A stretch of 43,987 nucleotides of DNA, from positions 823,632 to 867,618 of the forward strand of contig NZ_LWIG01000001.1 in assembly GCF_002068095.1 (NCBI RefSeq), in the 5' to 3' direction. The stretch is from Bradyrhizobium sacchari (GTDB lineage: Bacteria > Pseudomonadota > Alphaproteobacteria > Rhizobiales > Xanthobacteraceae). A model generated the notes under the pieces. It had not been told where the DNA came from. It saw nothing but the letters and a program-made list of their open reading frames with translations, and did not search any database. Below are positions 1 to 9,835 of this stretch, one piece after another; position 1 is the first letter of the stretch, and each line of letters begins with the position of its first letter. The translations under genes were made by a program, and so were the position numbers.

Positions 1-284
1 TACACGCCGGCATAGCGGGTGATGCCCGCCATGTTGCCGAGCGCCTGCTTGACCGCCTGGCCGAGCGCGATGCCGGTGTCTTCGGTGGTATGGTGATAAT
101 CAATGTGCAGGTCGCCCACCGCCTTGACCGTGAGGTCGATGCGGGAATGGCGGGCGAGAAGATCGAGCATATGGTCGAAAAAGCCGATGCCGGTCGCGAT
201 CTTGGCCACGCCGGTGCCATCGAGGTTCACGGAGACCTCGATGTCGGTTTCCTTGGTCTTGCGCTTGATCGTCGCGGTGCGCAT
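1..284 (-). CDS. hisB: Imidazoleglycerol-phosphate dehydratase, N-terminal part (cut by window edge)
   Basis: HisB dehydrates imidazole glycerol phosphate to imidazole acetol phosphate in histidine synthesis. Reading the minus strand from the ATG at 284 gives 94 codons without a stop up to the window edge. The protein starts [20 protein letters not shown] and contains the family's metal-binding signatures [12 protein letters not shown] (about residues 39-50) and [12 protein letters not shown] (about residues 63-74), with the clustered His and Glu residues that bind manganese. There is no bifunctional phosphatase domain in front, so this is the monofunctional bacterial type. The gene diverges from hslV, and the 186 bp between them should hold both promoters. 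The C-terminal half lies outside the window. Confidence 0.95.
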   Translation of the reverse strand, partial: MRTATIKRKTKETDIEVSVNLDGTGVAKIATGIGFFDHMLDLLARHSRIDLTVKAVGDLHIDYHHTTEDTGIALGQAVKQALGNMAGITRYAGV

Positions 285-470
285 TGAAAGCTTTCGCTGT
301 GGTTCGGTCCGAAAACGCCAGTCTCTTAACAGCCAAATGACACCTTCGCTACTGCGGGAACGGCCGGCCGGGCCTCTACTTCTGCCTATGGTGAGCGAAA
401 TTCGGCCCGGAACGGCCCGTTGTGCCCCAGCGCTCGACCCCCTAAATCAGGCCGGACAACGAGGTATTTC

Positions 471-1031
471 ATGCAGGATTCCCAGAACAGCTCGCCGGGC
501 TGGCACGGCACCACGATTTTGACCGTCCGCAAGGGCGGCAAGGTGGTGGTCGGCGGCGACGGCCAGGTCTCGATCGGCCAGACCGTGATCAAGTCCAACG
601 CCAAGAAGGTCCGCAAGCTCGGCAAGGGCGACGTGATCGGCGGCTTCGCCGGTGCCACCGCCGACGCCTTCACGCTGTTTGAGCGGCTGGAGAGCAAGCT
701 CGAGCAATATCCGGGGCAGCTGACCCGGGCGGCCGTGGAGCTCGCCAAGGACTGGCGCACCGACCGCTATCTGCGGCGCCTGGAGGCCATGATGATCGTG
801 GCCGACAAGGACGTCTCCCTGGTGCTGACGGGCACCGGCGACGTGCTCGAGCCCGAGGCCGGAGTGATGGCGATCGGCTCCGGCGGCAATTACGCGCTGG
901 CGGCCGCCCGCGCCCTGCTCGATACCGATAAGGACGCCGAGACCATCGTCCGCCGCTCCCTCGACATCGCCGCCGACATCTGCGTCTACACCAACCGCAA
1001 CCTGACCATAGAGAGCCTGCCGAGCGGCTAG
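471..1031 (+). CDS. hslV: ATP-dependent protease subunit HslV (ClpQ)
   Basis: HslV is the peptidase of the cytoplasmic HslUV (ClpYQ) proteasome-like protease. The 186-residue product is of normal length. A short propeptide of 13 residues ends in HG, after which Thr14 ([20 protein letters not shown]) would be the N-terminal nucleophile following processing. The [14 protein letters not shown] segment near residues 140-153 is also typical. The ATG at 471 is preferred over upstream in-frame starts because it gives the standard propeptide and has an AGGT-containing ribosome site about 7 nt before it. The gene heads a tight rightward cluster with a GNAT gene, a DUF2585 gene and hslU. Confidence 0.97.
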   Translation: MQDSQNSSPGWHGTTILTVRKGGKVVVGGDGQVSIGQTVIKSNAKKVRKLGKGDVIGGFAGATADAFTLFERLESKLEQYPGQLTRAAVELAKDWRTDRYLRRLEAMMIVADKDVSLVLTGTGDVLEPEAGVMAIGSGGNYALAAARALLDTDKDAETIVRRSLDIAADICVYTNRNLTIESLPSG

Positions 1032-1048
1032 GGCAGACCGAACAGGAC

Positions 1049-1534
1049 ATGGCGCCCGCCTACACCTTCCGCCCGTTGAGCACGGCCGACCTGCCGCTGA
1101 TCCGGCAGTGGCTGGGCGAAGCCCATGTGCGGGAATGGTGGGGCGATCCGGAAGAGCAGCTTGCACTCGTCAGCGGCGACCTCACTGAACCGGCGATGGA
1201 CCAGTTCATCGTGTTGGCTGGCAGCCGGCCCTTCGGCTATCTTCAGTGCTATCGCCTGACCGCCTGGAATACGGGCTTCGGGCCGCAACCGGAGGGCACG
1301 CGTGGCATCGACCAGTTCATCGGCGACAGCGACATGATCGGGCGCGGCCATGGCTCGGCGTTGATCCGCCAGTTCGTCGATGAGTGCTTCCGGCAGGGAC
1401 TGCCGCGCATGGTCACCGATCCCGACCCGCTCAATGTGCGGGCCCTGCGCGCTTACGAGAAGGCCGGCTTCGTCCGCCTGCGCTTGGTCGAGACGCCGGA
1501 CGGGGCGGCGTCGTTGATGGTACGCGAGCCATGA
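1049..1534 (+). CDS. GNAT acetyltransferase, AAC(6')-like (Acetyltransf_8 type)
   Basis: This 161-residue protein belongs to the GNAT N-acetyltransferase superfamily. It starts [18 protein letters not shown] like AAC(6')-type enzymes. It has the acetyl-CoA pyrophosphate loop [13 protein letters not shown] (about residues 97-109) and the late [13 protein letters not shown] motif (about residues 132-144). The fold resembles aminoglycoside 6'-acetyltransferases and siderophore acetyltransferases, but the substrate cannot be told from sequence and a resistance role should not be assumed. It starts 17 nt after hslV and its stop overlaps the next start (ATGA at 1531-1534), so it is probably translated from the hslV transcript. 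Confidence 0.85.
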   Translation: MAPAYTFRPLSTADLPLIRQWLGEAHVREWWGDPEEQLALVSGDLTEPAMDQFIVLAGSRPFGYLQCYRLTAWNTGFGPQPEGTRGIDQFIGDSDMIGRGHGSALIRQFVDECFRQGLPRMVTDPDPLNVRALRAYEKAGFVRLRLVETPDGAASLMVREP

Positions 1535-2148
1535 CGCTGGTCCAGGCGCGCGAGAGCAAGGTCGCATTTCCGCCGCTCGGCTGGGCCGGCCTCGTGCTGC
1601 TGCTGCTGGCGCTGCAAGCGGCGATCCTGTTCGCGATGGGGCGCGTGCCGATCTGCAGCTGCGGCTATGTCAAGCTCTGGCATGGCGTGGTGAACAGCTC
1701 GGAGAATTCCCAGCACATCGCCGACTGGTACAGTTTCTCGCACGTGCTGCACGGCTTCCTGTTCTACGGCCTGACCTGGTTGCTGTTCGCGCGGCTGCCG
1801 TTCCTGCCGCTCTCATGGCCGGCTCGGCTGATCATCGCCATGCTGATCGAGGGCGCCTGGGAGATCGTCGAGAACTCGCCCTTCATCATCGAGCGCTACC
1901 GCGCCGGCACGATCTCGCTGGATTATTACGGCGACAGCATCGTCAATTCGGTGTCGGACAATCTGGCCATGATGCTCGGGTTCCTCGTCGCGCGCGTGTT
2001 GCCGGTATCTGCGACTGTCCTGCTTGGCCTCGCCTTCGAGATCATGCTGGCGCTCCATATTCGCGACAATCTGACGCTGAATATCCTGATGCTGATCCAT
2101 CCGATCGAGGCCGTGAAACAATGGCAGTCGGGCCCGCCGATCATCTGA
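1531..2148 (+). CDS. DUF2585 (UPF0314) family membrane protein
   Basis: This is a 205-residue polytopic inner-membrane protein of the DUF2585/UPF0314 family, whose function is unknown. Hydrophobic stretches are visible near residues 17-34 ([18 protein letters not shown]), 70-95, 100-112 and toward the C-terminus ([15 protein letters not shown]). Between them is a conserved soluble segment with [28 protein letters not shown] and [15 protein letters not shown], rich in His, Cys, Glu and Tyr. The ATG at 1531 overlaps the GNAT stop, which indicates translational coupling. It sits between hslV and hslU, so it may be co-expressed with the protease, but nothing in the sequence shows a functional link. 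Confidence 0.85.
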   Translation: MTLVQARESKVAFPPLGWAGLVLLLLALQAAILFAMGRVPICSCGYVKLWHGVVNSSENSQHIADWYSFSHVLHGFLFYGLTWLLFARLPFLPLSWPARLIIAMLIEGAWEIVENSPFIIERYRAGTISLDYYGDSIVNSVSDNLAMMLGFLVARVLPVSATVLLGLAFEIMLALHIRDNLTLNILMLIHPIEAVKQWQSGPPII

Positions 2149-2201
2149 TCGCTGAAAAAAGCCGCTTGTCCCGGCCCGCATCTGACCCTAGCTAAGGTGC
2201 C

Positions 2202-3506
<1,305 letters not shown>

Positions 3507-3530
3507 TTTTTTGAAGGTCGGCTATCTATC

Positions 3531-3577
3531 CGTCGTCCCGGCCTGGTGCGCAATTGCGCACCAGGCCGGGGACGACG
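3531..3577. repeat. Long near-perfect palindrome downstream of hslU
   Basis: Bases 3538-3569 form a perfect 32-bp palindrome centred on GCGCAATTGCGC. It extends to 3531-3577 with one extra G in the right arm (CGTCGTCC / GGACGACG). The inner 18 bp recurs exactly at 21253-21270 inside another repeat, so it belongs to an interspersed family. It could act as a transcription stop for hslU as RNA, but there is no T-tract on the plus strand. Confidence 0.85.
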
Positions 3578-3605
3578 GCGGAGTTTGACGCGCCGCAGGT
3601 GCCAC

Positions 3606-4147
3606 GTGCCCGCTAGTCTCGGCCAAAACCCCTGGCGCCTGCTGCTCGCAATCGACGCCGCAATCATCGGCGGCGTCCTCATTCACAAGATCCGCTGCCG
3701 CCTTACGTTCCCTATATCCACCTCCTCGTCGACTATCATTTCGGCTTCATCAAGCGCGCGTTGATCGGGGCGGTTATCGCGCTGTTCACCGACAAGGTGC
3801 CGGTCTGGCTGGTGTTCGCGCTCGGCGGCGCGACATGGCTGGTGACGCTGGGGCTCTACGCAAAACTGGTCCAGAGGACCTTCGGCTTCACCCCGAAGAC
3901 GCTGCCGCTGTTCGTCTTCATCGCGGGCTCGTCGTTCTTCCTGAAGAATTTCATGCACACGCTCGGCCATTTCGACATCTATGGCTGCGCGCTGGCGATT
4001 GTCCTGCTGCTGATGCCGGCGGGTTCATTGCCGTTCGTAGCTTTGGCTGCGCTGTTCGCGATCGTGCGTCGGAATCGTTCGGCCGTTTTAGCTGTGCATG
4101 ATCCGATCGGAAAACCGGTACCAACTTTTCCGGATCGAACTCGCTAA
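3606..4147 (+). pseudogene. Broken hydrophobic membrane-protein gene (frameshift, shortened 3' end)
   Basis: Two reading frames together make one membrane protein. From the GTG at 3606, frame 1 encodes MPASLGQNPWRLLLAIDAAI then IGGVLIHKI, then runs into nonsense. From about 3689, another frame encodes DPLPPYVPYIHLLVDYHFGF followed by KRALIGAVIALFT and hydrophobic segments to about 4065. The switch at about 3689-3698 implies an indel. The end also looks truncated: after LAALFAIV the reading runs into a palindromic repeat (4100-4136) and stops at 4147. I do not recognise the family. A sequencing error could explain the frameshift but not the repeat-derived tail. Confidence 0.6.
4100..4136. repeat. 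Stem-loop intergenic repeat
   Basis: The left arm GATCCG-ATC-GGAAAA pairs with the right arm TTTTCCGGATC across a short loop containing CCGGTACC. The sequence resembles a dispersed palindrome common in Bradyrhizobium intergenic regions (from general knowledge, not searched). It overlaps the 3' end of the broken membrane-protein frame and lies just before the convergent Smr gene, where it may also serve as a terminator. Confidence 0.6.
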
Positions 4148-4737
4148 ACCCTCGCCCGCCTGATCCGCACGTACAGCGCGCCCTCGCCGCCATGGCCGAT
4201 ATGGGCGGTCTCGAAGCCCACCACGAACGCGCGGAATTCCGGCAGGCTCAGCCATTCCGGCACCTGGCGGCGGAGAACGCCGCTTTCGCCGCCGCTGCGT
4301 CCCTTGCCGGTGATGACGAGCACGAAGGTCAGGCCGTCGTGATGGGCGCGGTGCAGGAAGCCGGTCAACGCGCGGTGGGCGCGCATCTGGGTCATGCCGT
4401 GCAGGTCGAGCCGCGCCTCGATCTCGCTGCGGCCGCGCGACAGTTTCGTGCGCTCGCGCTTGCCGAGCGGCGCCAAAGGCGGAACAGACGGCTTGGCCAT
4501 GCGCGGCCCCGGTGCTGCAGCAACCGGCCTTGCCGCTGGCGAAATCCGAGTCGCCTGGGGTGCCACGGGCGATGGCCCGGCAGGCGGCGCGGCAGGCGCC
4601 TTGGCCACGCGATGCTTCCTGAGCGGCTTGACCTGCTTTGCGACCGTATCCCACAGCACGCGCTCTTCCTCGCTCAGCGCGCGGCGGCGCGGCGAGGGGC
4701 GAGGCTCCAGCACGGGCGGACGGGACGATCGCTTCAT
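4144..4737 (-). CDS. Smr/MutS2-domain protein
   Basis: This 197-residue protein has a basic, Pro/Ala-rich N-terminal half and a C-terminal Smr (small MutS-related) domain at about residues 105-195. Visible Smr signatures are the LDLHGMT motif (about residues 110-116), VLVITGKGRSGG with the conserved TGKG turn, GVLRRQVPEWL, and HGGEGALYVRIRR near the end. Smr domains are nucleic-acid-binding and in some proteins are nicking or RNA-cleaving endonucleases; the substrate here is unknown. Its ATG (4737) overlaps the mltA stop in an ATGA arrangement, so translation is coupled within the Tim44-mltA-Smr operon. Confidence 0.9.
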   Translation of the reverse strand: MKRSSRPPVLEPRPSPRRRALSEEERVLWDTVAKQVKPLRKHRVAKAPAAPPAGPSPVAPQATRISPAARPVAAAPGPRMAKPSVPPLAPLGKRERTKLSRGRSEIEARLDLHGMTQMRAHRALTGFLHRAHHDGLTFVLVITGKGRSGGESGVLRRQVPEWLSLPEFRAFVVGFETAHIGHGGEGALYVRIRRARV

Positions 4738-6263
4738 TGCTGCCGATGGGGACGATTCTTCACGGGCCGCCGCGGCTCGGGGGCAGGCTCGATCGCGGGA
4801 CGCGGCACCGGTAGCGGGACGGGGCCGGCGATGGCAACCGTTTCGTTCTTGGCTTGCGGCGTGGCGGCAGCAGGCGTGCCCGTCTTGGCGGGATCAGTCT
4901 GCGGAAACAGTTTCGCGATTTTCTCCGAGGGACGCGGATCCGGTACCGGCAGCCGTGCGGCACGCGTCGCAGGATCGAGGCTCTTCGGCACCAGCATGAC
5001 AAAGTGCATGGGATGGCGCAGCCGGCCGGAGACGCGGCCTGCATCCGCACCAGCACCGAAATAGAGATCGGCGCGCGCAGGTCCAATAATCGCCGAGCCG
5101 GTGTCCTGCGCGATCATCAGGCGATGGAACGGCGTCTTGGAGCGTTCGGACTCGATCGGCAGCTCGCCCTCGATGAAGAACGGTGTGCCATAGACATGCA
5201 GCGATTTGTCGACCGCGATCGAGCGTCCCGCGGTCAGCGGAATGCCTTGCGCGCCCACCGCCTCGTCCTTGTCGGAGAGGTTGACCTCGCGGAAGAAGAT
5301 GTAGGCGCGGTTCTGGCGGCGCAGCTCCTTGGCGCCATCAGGATTCTGCGCCATCCACTCCCTGATCTTCTGCATCGACATCTCTTCCTTCGGAATGATG
5401 CCGCGCTCGATCAGGATGCGTCCCACCGCCGTGTAGGGATAGCCGTTATAGGCGTCGTAATTGAGCCGGAGCATGGTGCCGTCGTCGAACTTGATCCGCG
5501 CCGAGCCCTGGATCTGCGCGAACAACAGATCGGTCGGGTCCTTCAGCCAGGCGATCTCGAGACCACGGCCGGCGATCTTGCCGTCCTCGATCTCGCCGCG
5601 GTCGTAATAGGGCACCAGCTTGCGGCGGCCGATCTTGCGGTAGACCGGGCCCTTGTTGGGCAGGCTGACGGCGTCCTGCTTGTAGCCGCGCACGAACAGG
5701 TTCGAGGGCCGGCGATAGACCGGGACATTGAAGACGTCGGTCTGCGTGCGCGATCCCTCCAGCACCGGTTCGTAATAGCCGGTGACGAAACCATCTGGCT
5801 CTCCTAAGCGGGAGATACGCAGGGCTGCGAAATTCTCCTCGAAGAAGGTCTTTGCCTTGGCGTCGTCGCTGAGCTCGAGCGATTTGGCGACACGACAGGG
5901 CTCGCTTAGCGATGCCCCCAGCGCTTTCGGCTCGGGCGCGCCGGTCTGTGCGCTGATCGACTTGCAGCTGGCGCGAAACGTCCTGTAGGCGGCGAGATGA
6001 TTGTCGTCGCCCCAGCCCTTCACATCAGTCCAGGCCAGCGGCAGATATTGCGCGCCTGAGATCTCGAACGGCAGCGGGAGCTGCGGATAGGGCAAGGCCC
6101 GCGGCGGGGCGGCTGCCAATTGCGGCGCGTGGTGATGATGGCTGCGATAGTGCCGCCGCGCCGCCTCGGCGCCGAGCGAAAACGTCGACAGCACGACGGC
6201 ACCCGCGCAGAACGCCGTCGCGCTGTTCTTCAGGAAGAGTTTAATTCGCGCTTCCGGTGCCAA
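4734..6263 (-). CDS. mltA: Membrane-bound/periplasmic lytic transglycosylase MltA
   Basis: MltA cleaves the MurNAc-GlcNAc bond of peptidoglycan to give 1,6-anhydro products. After a hydrophobic export signal (about residues 8-26), the protein has the MltA domain (GFVTGYYEPVLEGSRTQTDVF, then VPVYRRPSNL) and a C-terminal 3D (double-psi barrel) domain with DTGSAIIGPARADLYFG and its catalytic Asp region. The C-terminal 80 residues are Pro/Ala-rich. There is no lipobox, so it may be soluble in the periplasm rather than a lipoprotein. The start is uncertain: no ATG is available. TTG at 6263 gives a sensible signal peptide and overlaps the Tim44 gene by 23 bp; TTG at 6332 is an alternative. Confidence 0.9.
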   Translation of the reverse strand: MAPEARIKLFLKNSATAFCAGAVVLSTFSLGAEAARRHYRSHHHHAPQLAAAPPRALPYPQLPLPFEISGAQYLPLAWTDVKGWGDDNHLAAYRTFRASCKSISAQTGAPEPKALGASLSEPCRVAKSLELSDDAKAKTFFEENFAALRISRLGEPDGFVTGYYEPVLEGSRTQTDVFNVPVYRRPSNLFVRGYKQDAVSLPNKGPVYRKIGRRKLVPYYDRGEIEDGKIAGRGLEIAWLKDPTDLLFAQIQGSARIKFDDGTMLRLNYDAYNGYPYTAVGRILIERGIIPKEEMSMQKIREWMAQNPDGAKELRRQNRAYIFFREVNLSDKDEAVGAQGIPLTAGRSIAVDKSLHVYGTPFFIEGELPIESERSKTPFHRLMIAQDTGSAIIGPARADLYFGAGADAGRVSGRLRHPMHFVMLVPKSLDPATRAARLPVPDPRPSEKIAKLFPQTDPAKTGTPAAATPQAKNETVAIAGPVPLPVPRPAIEPAPEPRRPVKNRPHRQQ

Positions 6264-6948
6264 CCAGCTTCCAGTTCGGATCGCGAGAGGTGGTGTCGCG
6301 GGCGAAAGTCCAGATATCGGTGATGTCGGCAACCGTGTCGGCGCTGCCGTCGACGATGTTGCCGGCCTTGTCGCGGGTGGCCGAGATCATCTGCGAGACG
6401 AAGCGCACGGTGAGCTGTGCGGTCCGGTCGCGCAACTCGGCACCGACGAGTTCGGCCTTGTCGATCGAGACGAAGCGCGTCTCGGTCTTCTGCTCGTTCT
6501 TCTCGCGCTCCTTGATCGCGGCGTCGAAGCTTTCATAGACCTCCGACGACAAGAGATCGCGCAGCGCGCGGCGATCGCCATTGGCGAAGGCCAGCACGAT
6601 CATCTCATAGGCGCCGCGGGCACCCGAGATGAAATGGCGCGGATCGAAGGTGGAGTCTCTCTCGACGATGGCATCGAGACCCTGGGCGAGTGCCGTGCCC
6701 GGTTCAGTCAGACCCTTCCAGCGGTCGCTGAGCGCGGCCGGCTCTGCCGTCGGCGCCAGCGGGGCCTGGTCGATCACCTTGCCCGGCATGGTCACGACGT
6801 TCTTGTCCTGTGCACCCCCCAGCGCATTGCGGGCGGCCGTGTGATCGAACGGCGGCCGTTCGTTGCCCGTGCGCTGCCCCAGCACGCTGCGCAGCCTCAG
6901 GAAGATAAAGACCGCCAGCGCCAGGAAGATGATGGTGTAGATGTCCAC
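6241..6948 (-). CDS. Tim44-like domain protein
   Basis: This 235-residue protein has one N-terminal membrane segment (YTIIFLALAVFIFLRLRSVLG, residues 4-24), a variable linker, and a C-terminal Tim44/TimA-like domain (about residues 85-230) that includes FISGARGAYEMIVLAFANGD, LRDLLSSEVYESF and DIWTFARDTTSRDPNWKL. The domain is shared with mitochondrial Tim44, which tethers Hsp70 to the import channel. Bacterial members are thought to bind membranes, but their exact role is unresolved. It is the first gene of a leftward operon with mltA and the Smr gene, and lies back to back with secB. Confidence 0.9.
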   Translation of the reverse strand: MDIYTIIFLALAVFIFLRLRSVLGQRTGNERPPFDHTAARNALGGAQDKNVVTMPGKVIDQAPLAPTAEPAALSDRWKGLTEPGTALAQGLDAIVERDSTFDPRHFISGARGAYEMIVLAFANGDRRALRDLLSSEVYESFDAAIKEREKNEQKTETRFVSIDKAELVGAELRDRTAQLTVRFVSQMISATRDKAGNIVDGSADTVADITDIWTFARDTTSRDPNWKLVGTGSAN

Positions 6949-7363
6949 GTCGTATTCGCTTTCTGGTCTTTGCTCTGGGTCTTCGCTTCGGGGTCGTTGC
7001 CGGGAAAATCAATCCGGCCAGTAGACCGTTCCATACGGGAACGGCAAGTCTACATCACCATTTTAGGTCCGCGCGTCTGGTCCGTGGGATGTAGGCACGA
7101 AATCTTGCCCGGCCAATGGCGCCTTTTGGCACAGCGGCGAGTGTAGCGCGTTTTATGCTTAAGGGGAAACCCGATCCTGGCTGGAAATCGCGTATCTTCA
7201 ATCGTTTAAGGCGCGATTTCGGCGAAAGGCCGCCCCAAGGGTCACAGTTGCGGGCACGGTCTGGATTCCCCGTTTGAGACCGTTCGTCCTTGTGGAACGA
7301 GGCGGCCCTATGTTAGCCAACCGCCGCGAAATTCAGCCCCCAATCGGGTAAGGAGACACTTCT
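6949..7363. other. 415-bp intergenic region between the Tim44-like gene and secB
   Basis: This divergent intergenic stretch should contain promoters for the Tim44-mltA-Smr operon (leftward) and for secB (rightward). I see no convincing gene, tRNA, repeat or clear -35/-10 pair. A good ribosome site (AAGGAGA) lies directly before secB. Confidence 0.5.
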
Positions 7364-7852
7364 ATGACCAACGGTAACGGCACCCCTCCCGAGGCGGCCC
7401 AGGCTCCCCAGCTCAACGTTCTGGCGCAATATACCAAGGACCTGTCGTTCGAAAATCCGAATGCGCCGAGCTCGCTCCAGCAGCAGGGCCAGCCGCCCCA
7501 GATCAACATCCAGATCAATGTCGGCGCCAATAACCTCAGCGAGCAAGAGTTCGAGGTGACCCTGTCGGTCGAGGGCAAGGCCGAGACCGCCGGCAAGGTC
7601 ATGTTCTCGTTCGAGCTCGCCTATGCCGGCGTGTTCCGGATCGTCAACGTGCCCAAGGAGAACCTGCACCCGCTGGTCATGATCGAGTGCCCGCGCCTGC
7701 TGTTCCCCTTCGCCCGCGAGATCATTGCCACCGCCGTGCGCGACGGCGGGTTCCCCCCGCTGATGCTGGACCCCGTCGATTTCGTCGGTCTCTATCGCCA
7801 GAACATGGAACGGCAGATGGCCGCCCAGGGTGGCCAGACCGGCCAGGCTTAA
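7364..7852 (+). CDS. secB: Protein-export chaperone SecB
   Basis: SecB is a tetrameric cytoplasmic chaperone that keeps preproteins unfolded and hands them to SecA. The 162-residue protein shows the family core: [19 protein letters not shown] (about residues 14-32), the beta-strand region [33 protein letters not shown], and [36 protein letters not shown] near the C-terminus. The start is fixed by an AAGGAGA ribosome site about 8 nt upstream. Its TAA stop is shared with the convergent dnaQ stop in the tetranucleotide TTAA at 7849-7852. Confidence 0.97.
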   Translation: MTNGNGTPPEAAQAPQLNVLAQYTKDLSFENPNAPSSLQQQGQPPQINIQINVGANNLSEQEFEVTLSVEGKAETAGKVMFSFELAYAGVFRIVNVPKENLHPLVMIECPRLLFPFAREIIATAVRDGGFPPLMLDPVDFVGLYRQNMERQMAAQGGQTGQA

Positions 7853-8565
7853 CCGGCCGGAGGAGCGACTGGAGCGGCGAGATACTCGTTCCAGATCGCC
7901 TTTTCGCCCATCGTTGCGATGAAGGCGCGATGGGCCTCCCGCTCGGCATCCGAAACCCGCGGCGCGAGCGGCACTGACCGCTGCCGCCGCGGCGCATCGC
8001 CGGCGGAATTGACGCGAATTTCTTCGCGCTCCGAAGCCAGCAGCAATTGCGACTGCCGCGCTCCCACCAGATCGACATAGACTTCCGCAAGCAGTTCTGC
8101 GTCGAGCAGAGCGCCGTGCTTGGTGCGGTGTGAATTGTCGATCGCATAGCGCGAACAGAGATCGTCGAGCCGGTTGGACACGCCGGGATGCTTGCGCCGC
8201 GCCAGCAGCAGCGTATCGACCAGCCGCTCGCGCGGCACTGCGGGACGCTTGATCCGGTCGAGCTCGGCATTGATGAAGCTGATGTCGAACGAGGCGTTGT
8301 GGATCACCAGCGGCGCATCGCCGATGAACTCCAGAAACGCATCGACGACTTCGTGGAACAGCGGCTTGGTCGAGAGAAACTCGGCCGACAGCCCGTGCAC
8401 GGCGAAGGCTTCCGCCGGCATGTCCCGTTCGGGGTTGATATAGACGTGATAGGTCTGTCCCGTCGGCATGCGGTTGAAAATCTCGACGCAGCCGATTTCG
8501 ACCAATCGATCGCCGCGGAGCGGATCGAGGCCGGTGGTTTCGGTATCGAGAACGATTTCGCGCAT
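7849..8565 (-). CDS. dnaQ: DNA polymerase III epsilon subunit (3'-5' proofreading exonuclease)
   Basis: DnaQ proofreads within the replicative polymerase core. The 238-residue protein has the DEDDh exonuclease motifs: Exo[11 protein letters not shown] with Asp7 and Glu9, Exo[18 protein letters not shown], and Exo[20 protein letters not shown]. The C-terminal tail, which binds the alpha subunit in this family, ends [13 protein letters not shown]. It is the last gene of the leftward PPSR-maf-coaE-dnaQ set, 30 nt after coaE, and meets secB with overlapping stop codons. Confidence 0.95.
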   Translation of the reverse strand: MREIVLDTETTGLDPLRGDRLVEIGCVEIFNRMPTGQTYHVYINPERDMPAEAFAVHGLSAEFLSTKPLFHEVVDAFLEFIGDAPLVIHNASFDISFINAELDRIKRPAVPRERLVDTLLLARRKHPGVSNRLDDLCSRYAIDNSHRTKHGALLDAELLAEVYVDLVGARQSQLLLASEREEIRVNSAGDAPRRQRSVPLAPRVSDAEREAHRAFIATMGEKAIWNEYLAAPVAPPAG

Positions 8566-8595
8566 GATTTTGGGATGCCGTTTAGAAGCGGCGAA

Positions 8596-9195
8596 TCAGG
8601 CCCGCCGCTGCGGCATCTTAACGACCTCGGCCAGGATGTGCGCGATTTGGGCGCGCACCGGTTCAAGTCCGTGCGAGGTATCCACCACGAAATCGGCGCG
8701 GCTGCGCTTCTCGGCATCCGGCGTCTGCTTGGCGATGATGGCATCGAGCTTCGCCGCGTCCATCGTGCCGCGCGCCAGCACCCGCTCGCGCTGCAGTTCC
8801 GGCGAGGTCGAGACGACGACGACGGCATCGACCCGCTTCTCGCCGCCGGTTTCGAACAGCAGCGGGATGTCCAGCACCACGACCGGCGCCTTGGCGGCCT
8901 CCGCATCGGCGAAGAACTTCTGCCGGGATGCGCCGAGCATCGGGTGGACGATCTGCTCGAGCTGCTTGATCGCGGCGGGATCGTGCACCACGCGCGCCGA
9001 CAGTTTTGTTCGGTCCACCTTGCCGTTGACGGTAGTACCGGGGAAGGCGGCCTCGATCGCCGGTGCGGCTTCGCCCTCATAGAGCTGATGCACGGCGGCA
9101 TCCGCGTCGTAGACGGGCACGCCGGCCTCCGCGAACAATTTCGCGGTGGTGGATTTGCCCATCCCGATCGAGCCGGTCAGTCCCAGGATCCGCAT
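8596..9195 (-). CDS. coaE: Dephospho-CoA kinase
   Basis: CoaE phosphorylates the 3'-OH of dephospho-CoA in the last step of coenzyme A synthesis. The 199-residue protein begins [20 protein letters not shown], which contains the P-loop (GSIGMGKST, about residues 8-16), followed by [15 protein letters not shown] with the conserved DAD motif, and [12 protein letters not shown]. It lies 23 nt downstream of maf and 30 nt upstream of dnaQ on the same strand. In several related genomes aroE sits between maf and coaE; it is not present here. Confidence 0.95.
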   Translation of the reverse strand: MRILGLTGSIGMGKSTTAKLFAEAGVPVYDADAAVHQLYEGEAAPAIEAAFPGTTVNGKVDRTKLSARVVHDPAAIKQLEQIVHPMLGASRQKFFADAEAAKAPVVVLDIPLLFETGGEKRVDAVVVVSTSPELQRERVLARGTMDAAKLDAIIAKQTPDAEKRSRADFVVDTSHGLEPVRAQIAHILAEVVKMPQRRA

Positions 9196-9218
9196 CAGCG
9201 CCCAGCCTTCTCTCGCAT

Positions 9219-9827
9219 CTACACCGCAATTAGCTGCTGGCTCCGCAGAAACGCAAGCAGCGGCAATAGCGGCAGGCCGAGAATGGTGAAGTGGTCGCCC
9301 TCGATGCGCTCGAACAGATGGATGCCGAGGCCCTCGAGCTGGTAGGCCCCGACGCTTCTGGTCACGGCATCGCCGGCGGCGTCGAGATAGGCCGGAAGCT
9401 CGGCTTCGCTCATCGGCCGCATGGTCATGCGCGCCACCGAGACGTCCTCGAAAACGATCGTGCCGTCACGGGCCACGGCCACGGCGGAATTCAGCTCGTG
9501 GCTGTTGCCGGCGAGATCGCGCAGCTGCGCCAGCGCCTGTGCGCGGCCGGTGGGCTTGTTGAAGAGACGGCTCCCGAGCGCCAGCGTCTGATCGGCGCCG
9601 ATCACGTAACTTCCGGGACGATCGGCGGAGACCGCCTTGGCCTTTTCGCGGGCCAGGAGCAGCGCGATCTCGCGCGGATCGCTGAGATTGGAACTCGCCT
9701 GGATGCCGCGCTCGTCGATATCAGCCGTGACCGCCTCGAATGCGAGCCCGGCATTGGCCAGCAGCATTTTTCGCGCACTGCTTTGCGAGGCCAGAACCAG
9801 CGGAGATGTGCCGCGCCACAGAGCCAT
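9219..9827 (-). CDS. maf: Maf-family nucleotide pyrophosphatase
   Basis: Maf proteins hydrolyse non-canonical or modified nucleoside triphosphates to monophosphates. The 202-residue protein has the N-terminal substrate loop [19 protein letters not shown] (a variant of the S-x-S-x-R-R motif), the central EKAKAV helix, the conserved [18 protein letters not shown] segment, and the late [20 protein letters not shown] region. It follows the PPSR gene by 8 nt, so the two are probably cotranscribed. Which nucleotide it prefers cannot be read from the sequence. Confidence 0.93.
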   Translation of the reverse strand: MALWRGTSPLVLASQSSARKMLLANAGLAFEAVTADIDERGIQASSNLSDPREIALLLAREKAKAVSADRPGSYVIGADQTLALGSRLFNKPTGRAQALAQLRDLAGNSHELNSAVAVARDGTIVFEDVSVARMTMRPMSEAELPAYLDAAGDAVTRSVGAYQLEGLGIHLFERIEGDHFTILGLPLLPLLAFLRSQQLIAV

Positions 9828-9835
9828 TGTGGAGA

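Noticed and set aside
285..470. Possible heat-shock (RpoH) promoter before hslV
   Set aside because: I looked for a CTTGAA-type -35 with a fitting -10 and found no convincing pair at the right spacing.
1049..1534. Aminoglycoside resistance gene
   Set aside because: The fold is AAC(6')-like, but its place in a housekeeping cluster and the breadth of the GNAT family do not support a resistance role.
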